Assembly: GCF_964204645.1 (NCBI RefSeq)
Contig: NC_134032.1
Span: 11,340,275-11,404,274 of the forward strand
Source of the DNA: Tubulanus polymorphus
Taxonomy: Eukaryota; Nemertea; Palaeonemertea; Tubulaniformes; Tubulanidae
Direction: 5' to 3'
DNA: 64,000 bases
Shown here: positions 44,601-56,229 of the stretch, in pieces
How the letters are laid out: every line of letters starts with the position of its first letter
How positions within the stretch are numbered: the stretch's first letter is position 1
Program-made: the position numbers and the translations under genes
Notes under the pieces: generated by a model
What the model was told of the DNA's origin: nothing
What the model saw: only the letters and a program-made list of their open reading frames with translations
Database searches by the model: none

Positions 44601-47600
44601 GTGCCGGTGGTTATATTGTAAGATGCTGTACCGGTAGTTATATTGTTAGATGCTGTACCGGTGGTTGTCCTGGGAGGCGCTGAACCGTTGGTTATATTGT
44701 AAGAAGCTGTACCGGTGGTTCTCCTTGGAGGTGCTGTGCCGGTGGTTATATTGTTAGATGCTGTACCGGTGGTTGTCCTGGGAGGCGCTGAACCGTTGGT
44801 TATATTGTAAGAAGCTGTACCGTTGGTTGTCCTTGGAGATACTGTCCCGGTGGTTTTATTGTTAGATGCTGTACCGGTGGTTGTCCTTGGAGGTGCTGTG
44901 CCGGTAGTTATATTGTTAGATGCTGTACCGTTGGTTGTCCTGGGAGGTGCTGTACCGGTGGTTGAATTGTTAGATGCTGTACTGGTGGTTGTGCTGGGAG
45001 ATTCTGTACCAGTAGATACCCTTGGAGATGATGTACTGGTAGTTGTATTGTTAGATGCTGTACCAGTGGTTGTCCTGGGAGGTGCCGAACCGTTGGTTAT
45101 ATTGTAAGAAGCTGTACCGTTGGTTGTCCTTGGAGGAACTGTGCCGGTGGTTATATTGTTAGATGCTGTACCGTTGGTTGTCCTTGGAGGTGCTGTGCCG
45201 GTGGTTATATTGTAAGAAGCTGTACCGTTGGTTGTCCTTGGAGGAACTGTGCCGGTGGTTATATTGTTAGATGCTGTACCGTTGGTTGTCCTTGGAGGTG
45301 CTGTGCCGGTGGTTATATTGTAAGAAGCTGTACCGTTGGTTGTCCTTGGAGGTACTGTGCCGGTGGTTATATTGTTAGATGCTGTACCGGTGGTTTTCCT
45401 TGGAGGTGCTGTGCCGGTGGTTATATTGTAAGATGCTGTACCGGTGGTTATATTGTGAGGTGCTGTCCCGGTGGTTTTATTGTTAGATGGAGATGATGTA
45501 CTGGTAGTTGTATTGTTAGATGCTGTACCAGTGGTTGTCTTTGGAGGCGCTGTACCGGTGGTTATATTGTTAGATGCTGTACCGGTGGTTGTCCTGGGAG
45601 GTGCCGAACCGTTGGTTATATTGTAAGAAGCTGTACCGTTGGTTGGACTTGGAGGTACTGTGCCGGTGGTTATATTGTTAGATGCTGTACCGGTGGTTGT
45701 CCTTGGAGGTGCTGTGCCGGTGGTTATATTGTAAGATGCTGTACCGGTGGTTATATTGTGAGGTGCTGTCCCGGTGGTTTTATTGTTAGATGCTGTACCG
45801 GTGGTTGTCCTTGGAGGTGCTGTGCCGGTAGTTATATTGTTAGATGCTGTACCGTTGGTTGTCCTGGGAGGTGCTGTACCGGTGGTTAAGTTGTTAGATG
45901 CTGTACCGTTGGTTGTCCTGGGAGGTGCTGTACCGGTGGTTAAATTGTTAGATGCTATACTTGTAGTTGTCCTGGGAGCTGTATCAGTAGTTATATTGTT
46001 GTATGCTGTACCGGTGGTTGACCTTGGAGATACTGTACCGGTGGTTATATTGTTATAAGCTGTACCGGTGCTTATATCGTCAGATGCTGCACTGGTGGTT
46101 GTCCTTGGAGATGCTATACTGGTGGTTATATTGTTAGATGCTGTACCGGTGGTTGTCCTGGGAGGCGCTGAACCGTTGGTTATATTGTAAGAAGCTGTAC
46201 CGGTGGTTCTCCTTGGAGGTGCTGTGCCGGTGGTTATATTGTTAGATGCTGTACCGGTGGTTGTCCTGGGAGGCGCTGAACCGTTGGTTATATTGTAAGA
46301 AGCTGTACCGTTGGTTGTCCTTGGAGATACTGTACCGGTGGTTATATTGTTAGAAGCTGTACCGGTGCTTATATCGTTAGATGCTGCACTGGTGGTTGTC
46401 CTTGGAGGTGCTGTGCCGGTGGTTATATTGTAAGATGCTGTACCGGTAGTTATATTGTTAGATGCTGTACCGGTGGTTGTCCTGGGAGGCGCTGAACCGT
46501 TGGTTATATTGTAAGAAGCTGTACCGGTGGTTCTCCTTGGAGGTGCTATGCCGGTGGTTATATTGTTAGATGCTGTACCGGTGGTTGTCCTGGGAGGCGC
46601 TGAACCGTTGGTTATATTGTAAGAAGCTGTACCGTTGGTTGTCCTTGGAGATACTGTACCGGTGGTTATATTGTTAGAAGCTGTACCGGTGCTTATATCG
46701 TTAGATGCTGCACTGGTGGTTGTCCTTGGAGGTGCTGTGCCGGTGGTTATATTGTAAGATGCTGTACCGGTAGTTATATTGTTAGATGCTGTACCGGTGG
46801 TTGTCCTGGGAGGCGCTGAACCGTTGGTTATATTGTAAGAAGCTGTACCGGTGGTTCTCCTTGGAGGTGCTGTGCCGGTGGTTATATTGTTAGATGCTGT
46901 ACCGGTGGTTGTCCTGGGAGGCGCTGAACCGTTGGTTATATTGTAAGAAGCTGTACCGTTGGTTGTCCTTGGAGATACTGTCCCGGTGGTTTTATTGTTA
47001 GATGCTGTACCGGTGGTTGTCCTTGGAGGTGCTGAGCCGGTAGTTATATTGTTAGATGCTGTACCGTTGGTTGTCCTGGGAGGTGCTGTACCGGTGGTTG
47101 AATTGTTAGATGCTGTACTGGTGGTTGTCCTGGGAGATTCTGTACCAGTAGATACCCTTGGAGATGATGTACTGGTAGTTGTATTGTTAGATGCTGTACC
47201 AGTGGTTGTCCTGGGAGGTGCCGAACCGTTGGTTATATTGTAAGAAGCTGTACCGTTGGTTGTCCTTGGAGGAACTGTGCCGGTGGTTATATTGTTAGAT
47301 GCTGTACCGGTGGTTGTCCTTGGAGGTGCTGTGCCGGTGGTTATATTGTAAGATGCTGTACCGGTGGTTATATTGTGAGGTGCTGTCCCGGTGGTTTTAT
47401 TGTTAGATGCTGTACCGGTGGTTGTCCTTGGAGGTGCTGTGCCGGTAGTTATATTGTTAGATGCTGTACCGTTGGTTGTCCTTGGAGGTACTGTGCCGGT
47501 GGTTATATTGTAAGATGCTGTACCGGTGGTTATATTGTGAGGTGCTGTCCCGGTGGTTTTATTGTTAGATGCTGTACCGGTGGTTGTCCTTGGAGGTGCT

Positions 47601-50600
47601 GTGCCGGTAGTTATATTGTTAGATGCTGTACCGTTGGTTGTCCTGGGAGGTGCTGTACCGGTGGTTAAATTGTTAGATGCTATACTTGTAGTTGTCCTGG
47701 GAGCTGTATCAGTAGTTATATTGTTGTATCCTGTACCGGTGGTTGACCTTGGAGATACTATCCCGGTGGTTATATTGTTAGATGCTGTACCGTTGGTTGT
47801 CATTGGAGGTGCTGTGCTGGTGGTTATATTGTAAGATGCTGTACCGGTGGTTATAATGTGAGGTGCTGTCCCGATGGTTTTATTGTTAGATGCTGTACCG
47901 GTGGTTCTCCTTGGAGGTGCTGTGCCGGTAGTTATATTGTTAGATGCTGTACCGTTGGTTGTCCTGGGAGGTGCTGTACCAGTAGATACCCTTGGAGATG
48001 CTGTACTGGTAGTTGTATTCTTAGATGCTGTACCAGTGGTTGTCTTTGGAGGCGCTGTACCGGTGGTTATATTGTTAGACACTGTACCGGTGGTTGACCT
48101 AGGAGATGCAGTACCAGTGGTTGTCCTGGGAGATGCTGTACCAGTAGATACCCTTGGAGATGCTGTACTGGTAGTTGTATTCTTAGATGCTGTACCAGTG
48201 GTTGTCTTTGGAGGCGCTGTACCGGTGGTTATATTGTTAGACACTGTACCGGTGGTTGACCTAGGAGATGCAGTACCAGTGGTTGTCCTGGGAGATGCTG
48301 TACTAGTGGTAATATTGTTAGATGCTGTTCCAGTTGTTGTCCCTCGAGGCGCTCTACTGGTTATCATATTGTTAGATGCTGTACCCGTGGTTGTCCTTGG
48401 TGGTGCTTTACCGGTGGTTGTTTTGTTAGATGCTGTACCAGTGGTTGTCCTAGGAGATTCTGTTCCAGTGGTCGTAATGTTAGATGCTGTTTTTATGGAT
48501 GTGTTGAGAGCCGTTGTACCAACGGATGTCCTAGGAGTTGCTGAACCAGTGGCTGTCTGGGGAGGTTCAGCATCAATGGTTGTGTTATAAATTGCTGGAC
48601 CACTGTTCGTCCTGGGAGGGGCTATACCACTGGTTGTTTTGCTAGATGCTGTACCAGCGGTTGTCGTGGGAGGTGTTGTACCAGTTGTAGTCCTAGGAGA
48701 TGTTGAACCAGTGGTTATCTTGGGAGGCGCTGTACCAGTGATCATATTGTTAGATGACGTACCAGTGGTTATATTGTAAGTTGCTGTACCAGTAGTTGTC
48801 TTAGGACTAATTGACTTAATTGATGACCTATGAGGTGGTGAACCAGTAACAGTGCTTACATTGTTAGGTGCTGTACCAGTGGTTATTTCGGGAGGTGCTG
48901 TAATAATTGATGTCCTAGGAAGTGTTGAACCAAAAGTTGTTTTGCTACGTGTTGTATCAGTGCTCATCCTGGGACGTATGGTACCATTGGTTGTGATGGC
49001 AGGTGCTATACCAGTGGTCGTCCTAGAAGTCGATGTTTTAATGGTTTTGCTGCGATGCGTTGTATGAGGTGCTGTACCAGTGGAAGATGTTATACCGATG
49101 GATGTGCTATTTGGTTCAGTTCTAGTATTTGCACTCTGATGTGTTGTATCTATGGTTGTTCTGTAAGGTGTTGCGCTAATGGATGTGCTGTGAGGTGTTG
49201 TTCCAGTGGTTATATTGGAAGAAGTAGGACCACTGGTTATCATAGGAGCTGTTGTTGTTGTGTCTTTCCTGATAGTACCAGTCAATGTCCAAGGATTGCC
49301 TGAGGGGCTTTTACTACTGGATGTTACGAGATGCGTGGTTGTCATTGATGGAAATGTTCGAGTTATTTTCCAAGGAGGTTTTCTTCCTGGTGTCTTTCTT
49401 GGTGGTTTCTTGCTACTGAGTGTCCTAAGAGGTATATTACGAGTGGTTCTCCGTGGTGAAAATGTTCCGGTAGGTTTACTAGGAGGCTTTTTACCTGGCT
49501 TTTGTCTAGCTGGTTTCTTACTACTGGTCGATACTGGAGGTGCGGTACTAGCTGTTTTCCTTAAGGCCATTGTGGTAGTTCTTTTACTGGGTTGCATTTT
49601 CCCAGTGGTTTTCCTAGGTGGCTTTTTACCTGGTCTTTTCTTTGGAGGTCTTTTCTTTGAAGGCCTTTTCCTCAGAGGTTTTTTAAATGGATTTTTCGTC
49701 AGAGGTTTTTTACCGGGTCTCTTCTTCATAGGCCTTTTCTTCTTTCTAGCAGGCTTTTCACCGGTGATTCCTTTGGAATGATATATACGTCTGTAAGAAT
49801 TACAATTCTTCCATGAATCTATCTGCTGTCTTAGTTTGAAATATTCATAACTGTTGCCTCTGTGATGATGTTTATTAGCGATGACCTTTCCAAAAACACC
49901 CAACCTCATGCCGATATCCCCTGAATGATGACACGGTTCTGCAAAACGTAGACCTATGTATAACGTCTTTGTTTTTATGTTAAATCGCTTTAGATCTATA
50001 ACACGTAGAGTATCGGCATCCATGTTACATGTGAATAACTGAAATAAAAAGATAGTTTAATATCCTTTCTCGCTGCATCCAATAAATTTGGGCACTTTCA
50101 ATTCTATGGTGACAATGGTGAATTAAATTTCTACTTTTTTGAGGATCAACCAGGTATGTGACGGTAGTATATGTTGTTGTGATAGAGGATTCCACTATGG
50201 GCAAGCCAGCAGTTTTACTAGCAGTTACTCGGTCTTCTACAAATCCAATTTATTTCATTCTCATATCACGCCAGCAGAAATTACCTTTGGTTTGTCGTTA
50301 TTAGGCTCTATCAGGGGGGTATGCCTACATTTTCTATCGTCGTAACTTATCGTTATGTAGGTTATCCACGCCCCATGATGGCAGGATACGTGGTGAGTGC
50401 CTCTAGTTTCGATGAAGTGCACATGAACGGGGGCGGTAAACGCGAGTTTCAGGGTCACATTTTTATGCATGGTTCCCCAGCCCATTTCATCGTCGATGCG
50501 AAGTCTGTTGCGGTCATGGATAAAGTGAATCATTTTCCCTTCGCTCGATATCATACCAACATTGCGCAGGTATTCGGTTGAGATGACGTCAATTTCGTCT

Positions 50601-51055
50601 TCATGGTAATGTTCATGCAGACCTAGATATTTATCCATATAAGAGGAAGAAAGACCTACTAAACTAAGTCATTCTGTTCAAATGTATGTTTTTTTTCAGA
50701 TTTAATAGTACATGTAGTTAATACGTCTATCTATCAATGTACGTACAACATTATTTGGATGTATATGCTTATTGATGTACAGGCGATATGAAACATAATT
50801 TTGAGATCTATATCGCTTTATATTTCAAGCTTCGTAGCACGATAAATTGCTACGAAAGCGTCCGAGGACATTTTGTACCAGTCTGTACAGTATTGTATTG
50901 TATAGTACAAATATAACTATAAATTCATAAAGCCTTTTTATTACTTTAACTTTGATGAGGTCAAAGGTTCCGAAGATCTTACCTGGCACAAATATCGGTT
51001 TTGCATCGATCCATTCCCGCAACAGGATTAAAACAACCAAACGATAAACTGACAT
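38612..51055 (-). CDS. Giant secreted Thr-rich mucin-like protein, 3 exons, about 3,956 aa
   Basis: Exons 51055-50983 (signal peptide), 50655-50285 and 50038-38612. The junctions CCAG|GTAAGA / TAGTAG|GTC (phase 1) and CAAAG|GTAATT / TTTCAG|TTA (phase 0) agree exactly, which supports joining three ORFs that would otherwise look separate. Residues 1-18 (hydrophobic VVLILL core, then IDA) look like a signal peptide. Residues about 19-240 form a non-repetitive domain with five Cys (VSC, RKC, FTC, EPC, KNC) and several His, which I do not recognise. Residues about 241-300 are Lys/Arg/Pro-rich (KKRPGKKP-type repeats). From there to about residue 3,750 it is Thr-rich with units such as TGTAPPRTT and TGTASNNIT. 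The C-terminal tail is basic and helical (residues near LVNKVASFLQYLKK) with one Cys. Dense Thr suggests O-glycosylation, and NIT/NGT/NGS are N-glycosylation sequons. Likely a secreted gel, mucus or matrix protein. Function inferred only. Confidence 0.8.
39560..49260 (-). repeat. 27-bp (9-residue) tandem repeat array inside the mucin-like gene
   Basis: The basic unit encodes TGTAPPRTT or TGTASNNIT, usually alternating to make a 54-bp pair, for roughly 300-350 units. The units at the two edges are diverged (for example TGSAPPMST, TATIPYSST) and those in the centre are nearly identical. The unit length is a multiple of 3 and the array lacks stops on either strand, so long Val/Leu-rich plus-strand ORFs are mirror artefacts. 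Confidence 0.93.
42750..47360 (-). repeat. 2,136-bp higher-order repeat within the mucin array
   Basis: Identical arrangements of variant units recur at an offset of exactly 2,136 bp (712 codons). Landmarks at 42687, 44823 and 46959 and at 43638 and 45774 coincide. Two complete copies (about 42750-44885 and 44886-47021) and a partial third (to about 47360) are visible. Inside each, a 324-bp sub-repeat (12 units) recurs, marked by GGTTCTCCTTGGAGGTGC at about 44068, 44392 and 44717. A separate 162-bp duplication lies at about 47975-48295. Confidence 0.88.
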
Positions 51056-51059
51056 CGTA

Positions 51060-51695
51060 TTCCACAGCAGTCAAATACGTTACATTAGCCTTAGATAGCG
51101 CTTCGCCACATAAAACATAAACAGGTGAAAGTCTTCATTGTGTCCTGTTTATATTTGTAATACAGCTGTAGTATGATTCATCTCATTATTTTGTGTTGTT
51201 TAGATTTTGAATCCGCATCGTCTGAAAAAGTCTCGTCATGACAGAGGTACCCCCACATGCAGTTAGAGGAGGTCTGACAGGAGTATTTTGTATTGTCTCT
51301 GCTATAATGAGGTATTCCCTATAATGTGGCTATATACGTGGCTATATACGTGGACTGGGTTCGGATTTAAGGCATCCTAGTTTATCCTCCATTCAACATC
51401 GATTGAAAAATTTTACAACACTAAAACCAATAATTCATTTATTCTAAATCCTAATCGAAAAACATATCATTACATACACCGTTTTGAATTAACATTACGT
51501 AAGAAAATGTTAGAATTCCGTTCTTGTGTGGAGATAGCCTAGAGAGAGTGGCTCAGGATCAATCCCAAATGAATAAACTGAACTTCAATGTACTTACTTA
51601 AGAAAAAGTCTAGGGGAAATAAGGAAGAACATTTGCGTATCAAATGGATGAAAAATTTATGATTGAAGATATTTACCAAATTTGAAAATCTAAAT
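51060..51695. other. Upstream region of the mucin-like gene
   Basis: No convincing TATA box or other gene. It contains a short doublet GTGGCTATATACGTG (51331-51353). It ends where the 3.8-kb tandem units begin. Confidence 0.4.
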
Positions 51696-52156
51696 TGATC
51701 CCATCCGATCTCGTTTAAAATGACTCCGCGGACCCAGTTGTGCGGTCGTGACTTGAGACTAGAATTGGGCACGAAAAGGTCAAATCCTTATGATTAGAGA
51801 TTCGTTTCTCGTATTAACGCCTTTCGCCTTTCATTCTTCAAATTGGCCAAATTTCTAGCCAGTGCAAATGACAAAACATAAATATTCTTACGTAAGCTTT
51901 ATTGACAAAACTGTCTATTTTCAAGCCGTATTACTAAGACATGCTCCATGATATATACAATGAACAAAAATACATACATGTACATATAGGAAATAAAACT
52001 TTCATAGATATAACTAACGTTTAGAACCCGGTCTTGCATTTGGACATTAGGCATAAACTATATCCTAACAGGGTTCAAAGGCCGTTGTTATTAATTGATT
52101 TGACATCGGTCCAAATCGAAGTTCGGATGTGCCCGTTTGATATAAGTTAAATGAAC

Positions 52157-52400
52157 CCTTTGACTATAAGACTTCGGGCAGATGACGCATCTAAACGGTC
52201 GTTCTCCGGTGTGGACGACGAGATGTCGATTCAACTTCGACGGGGTTCGGAAACTTTTGAAGCAGAACTGACACGAATAGCCGTTGGGTAATTGCGGAGC
52301 GGTCTCGAGGAGTCGAGCTCCGGGTCGCTGCTCTACATGTCCTGCTGGTTGGTACGATGCAGCACCTTAACGGAGTCTTGACTGCGAGATTTGCAGCGGC
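52157..52400 (-). pseudogene. C2H2 zinc-finger exon fragment A, frameshifted
   Basis: Corresponds to the open copy at 59779-60035. A 7-bp deletion (TTGGTACGATG where units B and C have TTGGTAGGAACTCCGATG) puts the downstream finger out of frame with the upstream part. The finger-coding sequence itself (Cys-x2-Cys and the HLVVH region) is still recognisable at 52190-52280. Confidence 0.65.
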
Positions 52401-53209
52401 CTGCACATATCTGCAATTACACGAAATCTTCAAGCAGACTACGGAGTTGCAAAATAGTAACACCTCGCAAGTATACAATACGATGTTACATATCCTACGT
52501 CGGAACAAAGAGCATGTTTTTGTCTGACTGGCAATGTGTACACGATGTGTGCTGGTACGCACACTGATGGCAAATGGATCAGATTACAAGGTGGGAGTTA
52601 GTGAGAAAGAAGAGCATTTAGTCGCTATATTTAAGATAAAAGGACTTTTAGGGGATGGTTAGCGTAGTCCAGGAGGTAGTAGAATGGTAGCAGGGATGGA
52701 ACATACCAAATAGGGTAAGGTTAGAAGCGGGTGAGGTCATGGTTTAGGAATTTGAAAAAAAATGTACAAATTAGCATACAAGTCTAAGGTTTTTGAGTTA
52801 GAGGAAGATAGATCAGAAAGAAATGTAACAACAAGAAAAGAAAATAAAGAAATCATTCCAGATAGAAGTGCTAGTATTTAATAATCTACTTGAGGAAGAG
52901 GCAGATCAGCGAAAATAACCACGTACATAAAGGATCCAGCGGTACAACATTAGTGAAAACAACGATAGATGACACAACGAGTGGTGGAGGTCTTCGTGAG
53001 ACCAACAACTGGAGGAGAATTGAATAACAATTGGTACAGATTGTTAAGTGCCATTACAGTGGAGATTGTATAGTCGCATTACAGTAGGAGCTACGGATAA
53101 ATAACGACGTAAAACTTGACGTACAAAATACAAAATACAATTTACAAAATCGGAAACATTTTTCTTCTGAACAGACATCTTTCCGATGAATCATCAAAAA
53201 TGAAAGTTG

Positions 53210-54301
53210 TTACCCGTGAACACCATTTGAATCGCTGCTCTGTCGTCTTGAACAGCGACACTTACTCCAAAAATTTTTGAATATTCTTATCGCTTCGGCC
53301 CTAAATCTGTCGTTAGTCCCGCAATATACGAAATAATTGACGCTCGAATCTAACGGGGTCATCACGTCAGACCCAAAAGATGATATACGGATAAGTGTAT
53401 TCCGAACTTCATTGCCAACCGGCTTCGGTACACCTAAGTCAAATAGCATAACTCCATAAACCCAAAGCGAAGAAGGAAACTCTAAAATGATGAATAAAAT
53501 GACAATAGCGAGCGCCATTTTAGTCGCTTTTCGGTCGAGATTGCTTAACTTCGAATCTTGGGTGCCAAGATTTTGTCTATTTTTACCAATTCGTTTCAGC
53601 AAATATATTAGAACGACATTGAGGGTTATAAGCAATAGAATCGGTATCAGACTCGTCAAAAGTGTCGTTAAAATCAATTCTCCCCAATAATGAAGACCGA
53701 ACTGAATATCAGTTAATCCCCTTCGGGCCAGTATTGGAACGTAAAATTTTGTACACGTATCAAACCAATAGAATAAATGGCTTATATTCACAAAATATGG
53801 AAGACCGAAGAAAGCGAAGAAAATGTATTGCAAGCAAACGCATATCAATAAGCGTCGTTTGGTGATGTGAGCCTGCGCGAACAGCGGGAAACTAAGACTT
53901 ATAACCCGCTCCGTCGCTATCAGTACCGTTATCCAGTTCCTCGTCAATTTCGTAGACCGGTTTAGGATAAACATACCAAAATACATCCAATAAAACCCGA
54001 TAAAATTTGAACTATGATGAACCTCGGCGCGTTGAATTGAAACCCCGTAAACTAATATATTCAGCCACGGACGCAGGACGTCGCGAAAGAATTTGACAGA
54101 GAGATAAGAAATATCAGCGACGGCCAAAGCTTCGAGCAGAAAGAGCGACCGGTGCTGCGACGATTGTCGTTTCAGGATCACGATACTGAGACTGTTGAAG
54201 AAAATACCGAACGTTATCGACATGGGTAGAAATGTGACTCGCTGTATGAATACACTTGTTAACTCAAGTTTTTCGCCGCACTTTGATTCATTTGTCGACA
54301 T
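53210..54301 (-). CDS. Class A GPCR, peptide-receptor-like (FMRFamide-receptor-like), copy A
   Basis: Intact 363-aa intronless ORF. TM1 carries the FFNSLSIVIL block (Asn 1.50), TM2 LEALAVADISYL (Asp 2.50), TM3 ends in TERVISLSFP (an E-R-V variant of DRY), and TM4 is around CVCLQYIFFAFFGLPYF. TM5 is a long hydrophobic run LILTTLLTSLIPILLLITL, TM6 has ILFIILEFPSSL (F..P), and TM7 has SSVNYFVYC in place of NPxxY. The tail is basic with Cys (SKCRCSRR), a possible palmitoylation site. These features match invertebrate FMRFamide/neuropeptide-receptor-like or chemosensory GPCRs. The ligand cannot be inferred. An N-terminal NES sequon is present. A TATA-like ATATATACC (plus map 54351-54359) lies about 50 bp upstream and is conserved in all three units. 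Confidence 0.9.
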   Translation of the reverse strand: MSTNESKCGEKLELTSVFIQRVTFLPMSITFGIFFNSLSIVILKRQSSQHRSLFLLEALAVADISYLSVKFFRDVLRPWLNILVYGVSIQRAEVHHSSNFIGFYWMYFGMFILNRSTKLTRNWITVLIATERVISLSFPLFAQAHITKRRLLICVCLQYIFFAFFGLPYFVNISHLFYWFDTCTKFYVPILARRGLTDIQFGLHYWGELILTTLLTSLIPILLLITLNVVLIYLLKRIGKNRQNLGTQDSKLSNLDRKATKMALAIVILFIILEFPSSLWVYGVMLFDLGVPKPVGNEVRNTLIRISSFGSDVMTPLDSSVNYFVYCGTNDRFRAEAIRIFKNFWSKCRCSRRQSSDSNGVHG

Positions 54302-54350
54302 TGCGTATCAGGTGCCGCATTAGAAAATATGCATTACCGTCACGAATTTG

Positions 54351-54359
54351 ATATATACC
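54351..54359 (-). promoter_or_regulatory. TATA-like element upstream of GPCR A
   Basis: GGTATATAT on the minus strand about 50 bp before the ATG at 54301. Equivalent positions are 58156-58164 and 61963-61971 in units B and C. Conservation between recent duplicates is weak evidence by itself. Confidence 0.3.
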
Positions 54360-54869
54360 ACGAATCAGCGGTTCGGTTAGTCTGAACACCAGACCCTGTA
54401 CGAGTTCTCCTACGCGTCAGGAACAACTGCTGTGGATACTATCCAGTTCGGATCTTAGATTGAAAAACTGATTATCTAAACGCGCGTCTAAAATTCCGAT
54501 GCATTATCCGTTTCCCTAATGCTGTTTTTTATATTTAGTTAGTACATTATTGTTGATGTACCGGACTGCCTGAAAAGTAAATATATACATATACATATGC
54601 ACCACGCGTCATGTGTATTCAAGCGGGATACATGAATAGATATGAACGTGCGTATCTAACAGGTTATAATTAGCGACACTAAAAACTTTCCGCATATGTA
54701 ATTCAAATATGTCATTCAATCAGTTGAAGCCGTTCAGTTTTTGTGATTTGATTGATGTTTTTGCGTATTCTGTCTTTGTTTAGTTGAACCGGAGAACCGA
54801 AACTTCCGATTTTATGTACTTCGATTTCAACGAAAGAATTCTGTATCCGACCGCCGATGATCACACATC

Positions 54870-55000
54870 TATATCTGTACTTCGACCATTTCCGATTTAA
54901 AAAAATTAAACTCCCTGTTTTCCTCCCGACAAGTGCAGCGCGTTTGTACGGGACACCACATCTAAACGAATCAAACCCAGGGACAGTACCTGTTCTAAGA
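54870..55000 (-). repeat. Dispersed repeat (family A), copy inside unit A
   Basis: Reverse complement of the 12130-12345 family: TACTTCGACCATTTCCGATT, CCTGTTTTCCTCCCGACAAG and TACGGGACACCACATCTAAA. Duplicated with the segment at 58670-58800. The short plus-strand ORFs here are repeat-derived. Confidence 0.65.
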
Positions 55001-55973
55001 TCAAGAAAACCCGAATTTGATTATGATTCTGTTCTATATAAATGACCTTACACTAGACTCCGCTCAATTCGGATCAAATTAATTCGGATCAGTTCGTTGA
55101 AATATTTTTGCCAAATTGCGTCACTGTATATGAGATACAGTGTTTATAACATTCAACTCAGATATCATTGAGGTCGTAACAAATTTTCAAGCTCATTATG
55201 ATCTAATCATCTAAGTGTAGGCTTGCTGAAAAAGTACATCTATATTAGATACCAATTTTGTTGATAAGTATACAAGTATTACTGCGATAAAGGCATTTTA
55301 CTCGAGTGCCCGTCCTCTACCCTTAGCCTTATCTAAAAAAAATTATTTATGAACAAAAAAGGCTTACGCAGCTTTTTACCGGTTATTACAGAATCTACAA
55401 CAGAATTGGAACATCAACTAGATTTGGTAAAAACCTATATAGTAGTACAAAATTCCCAACTCCACATTTCCGGACTCCAACTCCAATTCCCAACTCCACA
55501 TTACTCCACATCATCCGATTTTCAAATGACGCCCAGGGCCCAGTTTTGTGCGGTCGTGACTTGAGACCAGAATTGATCACGAAAAGGTAAAATCCTTGTG
55601 ATTAGAGATTCATCAACAACTCCTTTCTCGTATAAAAGTCTTTCTCTTTTCATTCTTCAAATTGGGTAAATTTCTACGCAATGCAAATGACAAAACATAA
55701 ATATTCTTACGTAAGCTTTATTGACAAAACTGTCTATTTTCAAGCCGTATTACTAAGACATGCTCCCCGTGATATATACAATGAACAAAAATACATACAT
55801 GTACATATAGAAAATAAAACTTCCATAGATATAACTAGCGCTTGGGACCCGGTCTTGCATTTGGACATTAGGTATAAACAATATCTTAAAAGGGTCCCTA
55901 GGCCGTTATAAATTGATCTGACATCGGTCCAAATCGAAGTTCGGATGCGCCCGTTTGATATGATTGGTTAAAC

Positions 55974-56229
55974 TATACTTTCTGACTATAAGACTTCGGG
56001 CAGACGACGTATCTAAACGGTCGTTCTCCGGTATGGACGACGAGATGTCAATTCAACTTCGACGGGGTTCGGAAACTTTTGAAGCAGAACTGACACGAAT
56101 AGCCGTTGGGTAATTGCGGAGCGGTCTCGAGGAGTCGAGCTCCGGGTCGCTGCTCTACATGTCCTGCTGGTTGGTAGGAACTCCGATGCAGCACCTTAAC
56201 GGAGTCTTGGCGGCGAGATTTGCAGCGGC
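55974..56229 (-). pseudogene. C2H2 zinc-finger exon fragment B, nonsense
   Basis: Same exon as fragment C, but the codon for Arg in KLNRHLVVH is TGA (plus TCAATT where A and C have TCGATT), so translation stops inside the first finger after KLN. The rest of the finger follows in frame. Confidence 0.7.

Larger units (their letters stand above)
51700..55520. repeat. Segmental tandem duplication, unit A
   Basis: Starts near GTTGTGCGGTCGTGACTTGA and contains, in order on the plus map, ATGACAAAACATAAATATTC (51869), a zinc-finger fragment (minus), GPCR A (minus), and an inverted family A repeat (54870-55000). The same order recurs at +3,806-3,813 bp in unit B. Divergence between A and B is a few percent by eye. 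Confidence 0.88.

Noticed and set aside
39072-49781. Many Val/Leu/Gly- or Cys-rich plus-strand ORFs opposite the mucin-like gene
   Set aside because: Antisense of a 27-bp repeat that has no stop in those frames. They mirror the repeat periods and have no independent features.
53487-53865. Conserved plus-strand ORFs inside the GPCR genes (also in units B and C)
   Set aside because: Shadows of the GPCR coding strand. Their conservation only reflects the recent duplication.
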